64,000 nucleotides of DNA from the NCBI GenBank assembly GCA_029959085.1, contig JARWIR010000003.1, positions 33,972,005-34,036,004 of the forward strand, read 5' to 3'. Origin of the DNA: Nemophila menziesii. Lineage: Eukaryota; Streptophyta; Magnoliopsida; Boraginales; Hydrophyllaceae. The notes beneath the pieces were generated by a model. The model searched no databases, was not told where the DNA came from, and saw only the letters and a program-made list of their open reading frames with translations. Shown piece after piece: positions 47,265 to 57,968 of the stretch. The position numbers were made by a program, and so were the translations under genes. Within the stretch, counting starts at the first letter, position 1; every line of letters begins with the position of its first letter.

Positions 47265-47665
47265 CCTATCACATCAGCTAACCGGCTAGCCGGTGGCTGA
47301 CCGGCATGCCGGCCGCTGTGTCGGCAAAAATAAATTACGAAATTTAATTTTTTTTTCTGACGCAAGCCTCCTTGCGTCATAGCTGATGCACTAACCTGAG
47401 AATCCATCGTCATTGATCGGCATGCCGTTCGCGTGTCGCTGGCGCAACCTCAGACGCAACGTGTTGCGTCAAACCTGACGCACTAACCAGAACTCTTCAC
47501 TTCTCGGACCGGCTAGCCGGTCATCTGACCGGCATACCGGTGGCATCTCGCTGGCGCAAACGTGGACGCTACGTAGTGCGTCAAAGTGAACGCACTAGTC
47601 AGAATTTGGGGAAGTCTTCAGCGTGTCTCACCGGCTAGCCGGTCAGATGACCGGCATGCCGGCGA
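47265..47665. repeat. E3 array of GC-rich palindromes and hairpins
   Basis: Perfect palindromes ACCGGCTAGCCGGT at 47281-47294, 47508-47521 and 47630-47643; CCGGCATGCCGG at 47301-47312 and 47651-47662; CCGGCATACCGG at 47529-47540. Interleaved hairpins are TGACGCAAG/CTTGCGTCA (about 47359-47382), GACGCAAC/GTTGCGTC (about 47453-47470) and GACGCTACGTAGTGCGTC (about 47565-47582). All lie in the non-coding 3' part of the element. Confidence 0.92.
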
Positions 47666-47914
47666 GCACAGTTTCTGAACTCAAATTTTTTGTTTTTCCA
47701 TCTTTTCGACCCCAAACCCATGACTCTTTTATCCCTGAAATCATAAAAAACAACTACCCTTCCTCATTTATTAATAATAAACACGAAATTAACGAATTAT
47801 ATCTAATATACACTACGAAACTTAAAAGACTTAAACTAATATACAATGAATTGGCTTTTGTTTAACGTCGTTAAGCTCGACGGGTTACCTCGTGTATCAT
47901 TCTTTAACATAACT

Positions 47915-49263
47915 TCACCAGCAGTGAGTGAGGTTGTCAACATTTGCTACTCGAAATTTGCATCCCTTGGCTTTTATTCCAACTAATTTATCTGAGATAA
48001 GCTTTGCGACCATGAATGGTCCTAGCCAAGAGTTCTGGTCTTCACGTGTCTTTGGAGGAGGTTTAGGCTTTTTCATAGCGACTTCTTCGCCCACTTTGAA
48101 CTCCTTTTTCTTTCTTTCTTTCTTAGGTTCTTTTTGAACCTTCGTGACACATGCTTTAGCTTTCTTCTTTGCATGATCGAGGTGTGGACTTCCCTTGGGA
48201 TTTGGAGGAACTTTAATTGGTGGTTTCTTTCTTAGTTCTTTTTCCTCCACTCCTAAGGTTTCTACAACCTTAGTTGGCTCTTTTGGTACCTGTTCAACTA
48301 CATCTACACGAAAGCAATCCTCCTTGGAATCTGGAAATTTCATTGGTCTGAACACGTTGAACTTTACCTCTTCGTCTTGGATTCTCATAATCATTTCTCC
48401 GTTTTCTACATCAATTAAAGTACACCCCATGTCTGGGAATGGTCTTCCCAAGATAATGGGGACATTCCTATCCGCTTCGTAATCAAGTATAACAAAATCA
48501 ACAGGAAAAATTAACGTACCTGCCTTAACGAGGACATCTTCTATTCGTCCCTCTAGATGTACGAGGGATCTGTCAGCCATCTGTAAGACCATAGATGTTG
48601 GTTTCACATCTCCTATCTTCAACTTCTCAAAGATTGATTTGGGCATAAGATTAATACTTGCACCCAAATCACATAACGCTTTTCCTTGCCACTCATTACC
48701 AATAGATATCGGAATTGGAAAGCTCCCAGGATCAAGTAGTTTGGGAGGTACTTATTCTGACATATAGCACTACATTCTTCAAGTAAATCAATCATCTCAT
48801 TATCACAATATGGTCGTTTGTTGGTGAGGGCTCTTTTCAGAATCTTAGCATACTTGGGTACATCTCTAATAGCTTCTAACAATGGAATATTTATGCTAAG
48901 ACCTCTTACCTTATTAAAGAATATTTGATAATCAGCCATATCACCCTTCTTTTGAACTCTAGATGGAAATGGCGGAGGAGGACGGTTTATTATAATATCT
49001 TCTTTCTTTTTCGGAACTTCAATAGGCCTCTCCACTTCTTCCACTTCAACTTCTTTATCTTTATCCACCACATCCTTCTCGTTTCTAAAAACTTCTTTCT
49101 CCTTCATAACGGGAAAAGGAGGTGGAGGAAGGTTCTTACCACTTCTTAGAGAGATGATTTTGCAATCTTCGATCTGGATTGGGTTTTCAGTGTTTCTAGG
49201 GAGTTGCCCTTGTAGACGCTGGTTCAGTTGTTTTGACATTTGCGAAACTTGATATTCTAACAT
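47915..49263 (-). pseudogene. E3 gag end, retropepsin and integrase GPY/F-like module in one frame set
   Basis: From 49263: a coiled gag end (QVSQMSKQL), CKIISLRSGKNLPPPPFPV, and INIPLLEAIRDVPKYAKILK. A 1-nt loss near 48751 shifts the frame, after which comes retropepsin with its catalytic DLGAS (near 48655-48670), SINLMPKSIFEKL and VPIILGRPF. A Lys/Pro-rich linker leads to GEEVAMKKP, SWLGPFMVAKLI and KGCKFRVANVDNLTHCW, the pattern of the integrase C-terminal GPY/F module (W.GPF ... F.VNG.RLKHY in the family). RT, RNase H and the integrase zinc and core domains, normally 3 kb or so, are missing between protease and this module. E4 shows the same joint. Confidence 0.8.
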
Positions 49264-52016
49264 CTGAATGTGTGCTTCAGAAACTTGTAGCCTTTGGGCT
49301 GACTGTGCATGGAGGGCAATCGTTCTCTAAAGAGGTGAACTTTTCTTCAATGTTTACATTATTAACTCCCCCTTTAACTAGTGTTCTTACAGTATTCCAC
49401 CCAACTTCATTAGTTACCGTTCTATCCAAAATAACCCTCGCGTAAACGGGTAAAACCTGTAAAAATTCACCACCACATAGTAAATCTAAATCTTTCCTCG
49501 ATTGCCCATCAAGACCGTTATAAAAAATCTTCAATTGTTGTTGTTCTGAAAGGTCATGATTGGGGACTCTTCGTAAGCAATTCTGGAATCTCGACCAACT
49601 TCTACCTAACGCTTCATCATATTCTTGTCGGAAATGTGTTAACTCGAGTTGAGCATCCAATATCATGTTGGATGGATAGTATCTGTCGAAAAACGCAGCC
49701 TGTAACTGTTCCCAATTCGTAATCTTTCCTGGTTCTTGTGAATCATGCCAATCACTCTGTTGGCATATAGCCTCCCTTAATAGGTTGTTTTAATGTGACA
49801 AATCCTCTTGTGTTTAGTGTGCTAATTACTATTGTTATATACATTCTATCTTGCACTCTATTTCATCAAAAAGCTCATTCTTTATCATTTAGATCAAAGC
49901 TTTATTGTTTTATCTTAAGAAAGTAATTCTCATACAAATGCTATTAACCTTATCTTTGTGTACATTGAGAATTAGCTTTAGTGATCAACTACAAAGTTTA
50001 TAAGAATGATGTTCTCTACAACTCTCGTGAAGAAGGTTTTCTAATCCGAGCATCATAGTAAAAGATATACTCACTAGAAGGTGTCTTAAACCTTTGGTGC
50101 GGTACACCGGAGTACACCTGCGGTACACCGCAATGCCACGGACCAGAGGCGCGGTGCATAGGCTAGTCCGACCAGTAAGCTAAGAAAATGTGCGGTACAC
50201 CGGACTGAGGCGCGGTACACCGGACTGAGGCACGGACCAGGAACACGGTGCATAGGATAGCCCGTCAGTTTACTATGAAATCAAGACGAGGGATTTTGCG
50301 GTGCACCGGACCATACCCGCGGTACACCGCAAGATAGGGTTTTCTGCAGCAAAATGAAGACTAAAGAATATATCCGTTGGGGATATTAATATATCCGTTG
50401 GAGACAAATCATATGACCGTTGGGAGCATTTTGCAGCTATAAATTGAAGGTCTTTCAAGACTACAATCACTCCTTCAACCCATATACACTAAGGGGCTTA
50501 ATTGTTATCATCCAAGAAGGTGTCAAGAGCTTACAAAGTCTTATCTACTCAATTAAGGAGTTAATCCAATAAGCCACAAAATTTCTATCTACTCAAGAGG
50601 AGTCTTTCATGCTTAAGTGTTATATCTACTCAAGAGAAGTATTAAGCTAATAGTTATATCATCTCTTTAGGAGTTCATTAGCAAAGTTGTTTCACCCTTT
50701 AAACACTTTGTATTTATCCTCTTATGTCTAGTTCTTGTAATCGATAGATTAAGAGAGAATTTGAGTATCGATAGTATACTCGGTGTCCTTGTGTTGAGAT
50801 AGCACAAGTGTTTGAGTATCGGGAGTATACTCGGTGTCCTTGTGTTGCGATAGCACAAGTGTTTGTCCTTCGTGTTATCGAAGAGGTTGTAAGGGTTATT
50901 GTGTTCTCGACCCGGTTAAGAGAGACACGGGAGCTTAGTGAAAAGCTTGAAATCCTAAGGAGGCTTCCTTAGGTAGTGGATGTAGGGAAACCGAACCACT
51001 ATAAATCGTGTGTATCTTTCTATCCCTACTCTATTTACTTTCCGCACTTTATATGTTTGATAATATGCTAATATGAATATTGTGATATTGATTATCTAGT
51101 TTATCTAACATATTGTCATCTAGAGTAGTAAGAGATTAGAAACTCGTTTTACTTGATAAAATGCTTATATGAATAGTTTGATAATATTGTCTTTTAGGAT
51201 TATCTAATTCATGACTATTTAGTTTTGATTATATGCTTACTAGTATGAATATCGTGATTATGTTTTTCTAGCTAATCAAACTTTGGTCTTCTAAATTAGT
51301 AAGAGATTAGATTATCGATTTACTTGTTAAACTTATATATCGAACCTTCAACTTATCCTTTGCATGATCTTATAAGTGTTTGATATATTAAGTTGACTTA
51401 GAAGTTTTCTCTTAAACTTATAATTATCCAAAAGATTTTTAATTAGGCATTAATCTTATTAGTAATCCTATTCACCCCCCCTCTAGGACTTTCACACTCA
51501 CTCCATCTATCACGAAAAATCTGAATGTAGCAAAATACATTTGCTCTTTTGTTACTCCTTGAGTGATGTACGAATCGCAGATTTGCATAAATTTTGTATT
51601 GCGCGAATTGGATCTTTTCCGGGCTTGCCACGAAAATTTCCGAAATTCTGAAATTGAGCTAGCATACCCGAATATGGACGGAAACTCGGAACATCGATAT
51701 TAGCTGGGCCAATCCCAAGAGGAGGAGCAAGGAATGGTTAATGTGCTAGACCGGTAAGGAACCATGGATCAGCTACTTGGATTTGAACTGGAGGATTAGG
51801 AATAACTGGTGGCACTATTGGCTGACCATTCGCGTCTAGCTGAACTCCTGGTTCATTATTGTTGTGGAGATTAAGATTATCCATTTCGTTAGCTAGTCTT
51901 TCTAATTCTTGTGCTTCTTGTTCTTTCCTTCTCTTGTTAGCAAGTCTGACTAATGATTTAGGATTATTAAGGATCAGGGGTAATATCTCAAGATCCTTAA
52001 ATAGTCTCCTTCGCAT
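49264..52016 (-). pseudogene. E3 gag pseudogene, split by a Copia solo LTR
   Basis: The N-terminal piece 52016-51500 (NPKSLVRLANKRRKE, VADPWFLTGL, then LGIGPANIDVPSFRP) corresponds to the E4 gag start. The frame is broken by stops and then by the 1737-bp solo LTR. It resumes at 49752 with DSQEPGKITNWEQLQAAFF and 49666-49277 (LDAQLELTHFRQEYDEALG, FYNGLDGQSRKDLDLLCGG). Right after this the coding sense jumps to the pre-protease segment: the Asn/Gln-rich part with the zinc knuckle, present in E4 at about 59330-59800, is missing. Confidence 0.8.
49758..51494 (+). mobile_element. Copia-type solo LTR with 5-bp target duplication CACTC
   Basis: It starts TGTTGGCATATAGCC and ends CCCCCCCTCTAGGACTTTCA, the TG...CA form with the C-rich CCCCCCCTCT end known from plant Copia LTRs. 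CACTC flanks it at 49753-49757 and 51495-51499, and the E3 gag coding sense is restored if it is removed. A TATA box TATAAAT is at 50438-50444. The upstream part (50096-50335) has repeated GCGGTACACCGG-type units. No internal coding region or second LTR is found, so recombination between its LTRs has removed the rest. Confidence 0.88.
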
Positions 52017-52121
52017 ACACCAAACCTAAAAACCTGAAAAAGATGAACAAACAAAGCTTAAAACTGAAAAACAAAAATGCAACTAACACTAAAGGATAAA
52101 CACCGGGGTCACACGCTACCG

Positions 52122-52139
52122 TCCCCGGCAGCGGCGCCA
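52122..52139 (-). promoter_or_regulatory. E3 primer binding site (tRNA-Asp)
   Basis: Minus strand TGGCGCCGCTGCCGGGGA, six bases inside the LTR. It pairs with the 3' end of plant tRNA-Asp with one mismatch, the primer used by Athila-type elements. Confidence 0.85.
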
Positions 52140-52145
52140 AAAACT

Positions 52146-53732
52146 TGGTGGTCCTTTGTGTGTTCTAGAAAAATGCAAATAAGGATAAGAGAACCACAAC
52201 CACAAGTGTACGGTTGTCCCAAGTAATATAAGTGATAATACAGATTCGTCCTCAGGGACGGAATGATTGACTCTAATGCTTATCAAATAGTAGTTAATTG
52301 CACTTGAAAACAAGTAAATGATTTTTAGAATTGTTTGTGTGGTTTTCTAATGCTAAGACAGTGAACTAAAATACTAAATTAATGCAAGTGATTAACTAGA
52401 CGCAAGAAAATAAAGTGTTTACATAAGATGGGAAAAGCAGTACTTGAGAGACGCAAGGGTTTCACCTAATTATCATTCATTTCATGTCATGTTTAAGGGA
52501 CAAATCGGTAAATATGCATTTGTCGGGATTCAGAACTCTCCTTACCCCCGTCAGGATGGACTAAGGAGCTACTCTCAAGTGCTACAAACCCCGTCAGGGT
52601 GATTATAGTCCACTCTCAAGTGATTAAGTCTAATTTACCCAATATGCCATAGGTTTAATTAAGCTCGTCAGAATCTCTAATTTCTAACCTACATTCATTA
52701 ACTAGGTCCGTATCTAAACCCCCCTTCAAGGTGATCCAATCGCCACTAATTGGAGTAGCCTAGATACTAAGTCCTAATATTGAGTCGCGAATTCAATAAA
52801 AGTAAATAAAAGAAAATTAAAGAAAAATAATATTTACCAAATTTGATTTCAATTATTAAAATCCCAAATCCAAACACTTGAAATAAAATCAAATTGGGAT
52901 TAACCCATTATGCGTTCTCAAGCACTTAATGAAACTAGCTCATACTAATGCGAAAAAATAATTAAAATAAATAAAAGTATTCATATTGTTTTACAGAAAG
53001 AAATAAAAGAGAAACCTAATTTCGGAATTAGATTGGCTGTGATTTGGAGATATAGACAGTCTCCAACTCTGTAGCTTTCTCCGCTTCCTTGCCTTGACTT
53101 CTCTCTGATGCTCTGACTTGTAAAAAGTGAATTGTGTTGAAAAAGTTGTGTGAAACTAGAAGTCAAAAGCCATTTTATAAGCTGAAAATCGGATTAGGGC
53201 TTTTAATGAGGATTAAGTGAATATTAGAAAAGCCCAAGTCCACTAATTAAGCCCAAATCCCGTAACTGCTGCACCACCTTCACTAAAACAGCTCTAACAG
53301 GCTCGTTTCAACTCGGATTGACCTCATTCCATTTGCTAAAGTTTCTTAACTCAATGGGGCACGTTTTCTCTTCACAAGTCAAAGGCTAAATCCACTCTTA
53401 GATAGCTCGGAATCAGCAATCTTTGACAACTTTCCAGATTTCCAGCTTAAAATAATCAATTCTTTTGGGATTTATCTTCATGTTTTGACTCCATATCACG
53501 ATCTTTGATTTTATTCTCGGATTCCTCTACTAGCTAGTATTCAAAACCTACAAACTTTTCACTAAAATACACAATATTACGCGCAAAAGTTTAATAAATT
53601 AAAAATACTAGAAATTAAAGAGGAAAATCGGATTATTGCATATGTAGTCCAAAAGTCTATCAAAATAGTCGAATAAACACCAAAAATGATGTCTCCCAAG
53701 GGCATAAAATTAGAACATTTATGGAGACATCA
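52146..53732 (-). repeat. E3 5' LTR
   Basis: On + it runs from TGGTGGTCCTTTGTG to ...GGAGACATCA (TG...CA in both senses). It is homologous to the E4 LTRs but clearly diverged. A minus-strand TATAAAAT motif lies near 53170-53180. Confidence 0.85.
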
Positions 53733-55240
53733 AGGAACCACAATTACCGCAAATGTACGGTTGTCCAAGTAATATTCGATAAATCGGGTTTCGTTCTCAG
53801 GGACGGATTAGGTAAAACTCTAGTATTAATCAGATAGTAGAAATATTTGCTTGACAGAAAAATAAAATAAAAGATTTTTGTTTGGTTTTCAAATTAAAGA
53901 TGCAATTAAATAAATTACTGAAATAAAATAAAACAAGTAAATAAGATTTAAACTTAACAAGAGAAAGAGAACGTGATCCTCGCAAGGGTTTCACCTATCC
54001 TATCTAATTAATGCTTTAAACTGGTATTATTGTGGTAGTCGGGACTCTAATATCTCCTAACCCCCGTCAAGATGGACTTAGGAGCTATCCTACGGTATTA
54101 CAAACCTTGTCAGGGTGATTATAAGCTACTTTCATATGGTTCAGTCTCTTACTTCATTGGCTGCATGGTTAGTTAAGCCCATCAGGGTCAATAACGAATA
54201 CTACGTGTCTATTATCTATGTCTGTAATTAAACCCCCCCGTCAAGGTGATCACTTTGCCACTAAAGTGAATAACTTAATTACTATGAGCTAAGTTTGATT
54301 CATAACTTCAAAATTAGTGATTAAAACGAAATAATAGTCAACACAAAATACATAGTCTAACTTAAACAATTAAATCCCAAATTCAGAAAACATAAATTAA
54401 ATAAAATTGGGTTCAACCCATATAGCGATTCTCAAGTACTAAAGAAATTAGTTTATAACGGAATTAAAAACTGAAATTAAATAAAAGGAATACATAATTC
54501 TCAATACAGAAAAGAAATAGGATAACCTAATGGTTGGGTTGGCTGTTGTTGGAAGAACAAAATTCCTTTAACTCTAGCTTCTCCTCTGCCTTCTTGCTCT
54601 GACTTGAAAATATGAAGACTCTGATTAATTCTATGAAGTGTGTGTAAAAAGGAGGCTAAAGGGTCTATTTATACTTGTAAAAACAGATTAGGGCTTAGGT
54701 TAAGAGGATTAAGTCAAATTATAAAAAGCCCAAGCCCATCTTTTCATTTAATTCCCGTAACTGGTGTGCAACCTTTAGTAAAACAGCTGTAACATTTGCA
54801 TCTTAACTCCAAATGGGCTGATTCAACTTGGAGAATCTTCCTAACTCAATAGGCTATCAAACCATGATTCACGGCCCAAGGCTAAATCCGCTCCTAAGTA
54901 GCCCAAAAACAACAATCTTTAACCGGCTTTCAGATCTGCAACTTCTTTAATTAAGTTCTTGGAAATTCTTTTCTTTCCTTTAGCTCCTCCACTCGATCTA
55001 AGACTTTAATTCTCACTTCTCCTCCTTGTAGTGGTTCCTTCATGAATTCATAAACCTAATAACTTTGCACCAAAACAAACAAATTAACGCACAAAATCTC
55101 TAAAAATGCAAATAGTCTAATTCCAATGGGAGAAAATGCAATATGATGAAATAAGCATAAAAGTCTATCAAATAAGTCAAATATTCACCTAAAATGATGT
55201 CTCCTAAAGGCTAATATTTAGAATAAATGGGGAGATATCA
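53733..55240 (-). repeat. E4 3' LTR (last 49 bp missing)
   Basis: It begins at AGGAACCACAATTACCGC, corresponding to base 50 of the other LTR (60930), and ends GGGGAGATATCA. A minus-strand TATAAATAG lies at about 54664-54672. Confidence 0.88.
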
Positions 55241-57390
55241 AGAACCCAAACTCAAACCTTTGTCGTCCCGACAAAGTAAAATAAAAATAAAGGCCTTTTA
55301 GGTGACACAGAAGGCGGAATCTAGCAAATAATCCCAAAGCACAACTTAAAACAAATCTCATATAGTATGATCTAGGAATTAATATACACATACACATGTC
55401 ATGCAAAATCAAACACAAAATAATATCAATCAAAAATAATTTCACAATGCTAGAAGGTTACGCTTAGTACTTATATCAAGATGGTGGCTATAGGGTGTTC
55501 ATCGATCCTTACTTGCTTTGAACGCTCCACTTAGCATACTCCCTATTAGCTGAATCACAAACTCACTATGTATCTAGGAATCACGAGGTCTTTACTGTTT
55601 TAATATAGGCTTAGGGACGGTATGGTATGTATATTTGGTAAATTTGAATTGAGCTTTTGGCTCTCTCCTCACTTACCAGCAACAAAATGTACAAGAGCTT
55701 GAGTTTACACTCGAATATCGTTCTCACTCAACCCATTTAACACGCTAATTTAGCGTCCCCAGATTAACCCAATAAGCACTAAAGATGTTCACATAAAAAT
55801 TTCCTCTTTTTCGATCCAAATATATGTAATCTTTTCATATGAAATTTCTTTTTTCTTTTGTGTAGCTATGAATCTCTTTATTATGTTGATATATCATGCT
55901 ATTTTTTTCATAAATTTTTTCTTTTCATATCTTTTTTTCATTTACTCTTACCCCGGCAAAGGGTTACAATATAATCACTGTGAATCATCATAAAAATAGA
56001 ACATAGCACAATGGATAAGCTCCAAAAATCCCAACCCAATGTAAATTCCCATAATAGTGGACCCACCACCCCAAACTCAAGCTTAAGACAGGAAGTCTCA
56101 TGATCATAATTCAAGTGCGGGTCATATGGAAATGCCTAATAAACTAAAGGGATATTGGCTTATAATGTGGCGACAAAAGAAAAGCTTAAAGGCTAAAAAT
56201 TTGGCTAAGACGGATATAATTAATTCAGAGATAGAAGGCCAAAAAGGATTCAAAGGGCTAACAAAAAACTGCCTCTATCATTTTCCTATTTACACAGCTT
56301 GCCTCTAGTTCATACCTAAGTGGGTTCTCTACTCATCCAGATCTCACGTTCTACAAACCATTCATTTTCCTTAAGTACAAGTTTACTTCTTTTGCATTGT
56401 TCATTAATTCTTTCTATCAATTACCTCATATTTGCATGCAATCTAAGTGTGTTTTATACTAACTCCTAAAGTCAGCTATTTTCTATCATAAATTCATAAA
56501 AAGCATGCTAGATGGGGACATTTAAAATACTTTATAGTCAAAGCAACCCTTAGATTAATTTTATTGAAAGCATGTAAAACAAATAACACATAAAAATTGG
56601 GATGAGGCAACGAACCCCACCCCAAACTCAAAAATGAGTCGTGTCCCCACGACTCGATAAATACTCAATAAAGAAAATAAACTAATAAAACAAATGAGAA
56701 AAGGATAGGAAAACGTATCTGAACCAGCACGAAACTGGTTTCCATGGTTGCGTGTAGGTTAGGATCCTCTTGTTGCGTAGGTGGCATGTTGAACATTTCT
56801 CACTCCACGTAATATGTTTTGCATAAGCTACAACTCTTTTGTGACTTTTCCTATGGTTGTCAACACCTTGTCATGTTTATCCTACAATATGTTCATTCTT
56901 TCAACTACATCTTTCAACACCAAAAGTAATAGGAGGATCTTCAACTTCTTCTTTCTCTTCATGGTATTCTTGACCTCCCAATCTTTTTCATCTCAATGAA
57001 CCCCAAACTCAAAACCTCAAATATTCAAAAACTAGAGAAGAGTTTTGAAATTTGATGTTTTGAGGATTTGTAATGAAGGATTATGGTGATCCATGAGATG
57101 GGTAATGATTATGTAGTGGATTTGGGAAGGTTTAATGAATAGGATTAAAGCTTTGATGAAGAGGCTTAAGGTTGAAGGAGAAGATTTCTTGATGTTCTTG
57201 AATGATTGTGGTGTTGGATGTGTGTTTGGAATGGATTAGGAGGAAGGATTGTATGTTCATGAGTGTTTTAGTGGAGTGGTGCAGGTATATAACGGGTTAG
57301 GGGTCGTTTATCATGATATATTGCAGGAGAGGCTAGGTTAAAAAGGAGAAAAATAGAGTTTTCATAAAGTTTTGGTAATTTCCTGCTGGT
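55241..57390 (-). other. E4 3' non-coding region
   Basis: No open frame with family resemblance. The stretch 56500-56720 (ACGAACCCCACCCCAAACTC) matches E3 46430-46660, so this is a shared element part rather than unrelated DNA. No classical purine-rich primer is obvious next to the 3' LTR. Confidence 0.6.
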
Positions 57391-57745
57391 CGGGCCGGCA
57401 TACCGGTCGGATGACCGGCTAGCCAGTCCCAGACCGCGTCGATATTCTCCTCTCGGCAAAGAACCCGTGTCAGAAACCCGTTGCATCGCGTTTTTTTTCG
57501 ACACCGCGGGCTGGCATACCGGTCGGATTACCGGCTAGCCGGTCCTGTAAAGGCAGCTTCGGCAAAAATCTGATTCCAAAAACCCTTGGCCTCTTGTTCC
57601 TGCGCCGGCATACCGCTCCCCTGATCGGTATACCGGTCAGGTCGTTTCATTTTTCCTTTGTCTCGGCAAAATACCCGATTCCAAGACCAGAGGCCACTGG
57701 TTTTTCCTCCGCCGGCATACCGGAGATTTCGGCGGTATACCGGCC
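57391..57745. repeat. E4 array of GC-rich palindromes
   Basis: CCGGCATACCGG at 57395-57406 and 57712-57723; ACCGGCTAGCCAGT at 57414-57427; ACCGGCTAGCCGGT at 57530-57543; CTGGCATACCGG at 57511-57522; CGGTATACCGG-type cores at about 57626-57637 and 57733-57743. Position in the element matches the E3 array, but number and exact cores differ. Confidence 0.9.
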
Positions 57746-57968
57746 AGTGCTGTAGATTGTTTTTCTCTTTTCGTTCCTTAGCACCCCAAACTCAATTCCT
57801 GAATTATTCAACACACTACCTTTCTCATTTCTTTAAAAATAAACACTAGGACTCGACAATCACTTATAATTATACACTAAGAATTTGAAAAACATAAAGC
57901 AATAAACTAATATACAATTGAAATGGCTTTTGTTTAACGTCGTTAAGCTCGACGGGTTACCTCATGAA

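Larger units (their letters stand above)
46386..53732 (-). mobile_element. Athila-like non-autonomous LTR element E3 (3' LTR lost)
   Basis: In minus-strand order: 5' LTR (53732-52146), tRNA-Asp primer site, gag (broken by a Copia solo LTR at 49758-51494), protease joined to the integrase C-terminal module, and a 3' region with palindromes that is homologous to E4 56500-57960. The 3' LTR is absent; the element ends at the organelle-like segment near 46386. Its right edge joins position 50 of the E4 3' LTR, so it appears to have inserted there. Confidence 0.8.

Noticed and set aside
47265..47665. CRISPR-like regular repeats
   Set aside because: Repeats are short palindromes of varying core without constant spacers, in a plant retroelement.
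48195..48482. Plus-strand frames opposite the E3 and E4 protease regions
   Set aside because: They are antisense shadows of the minus-strand retropepsin coding sequence.
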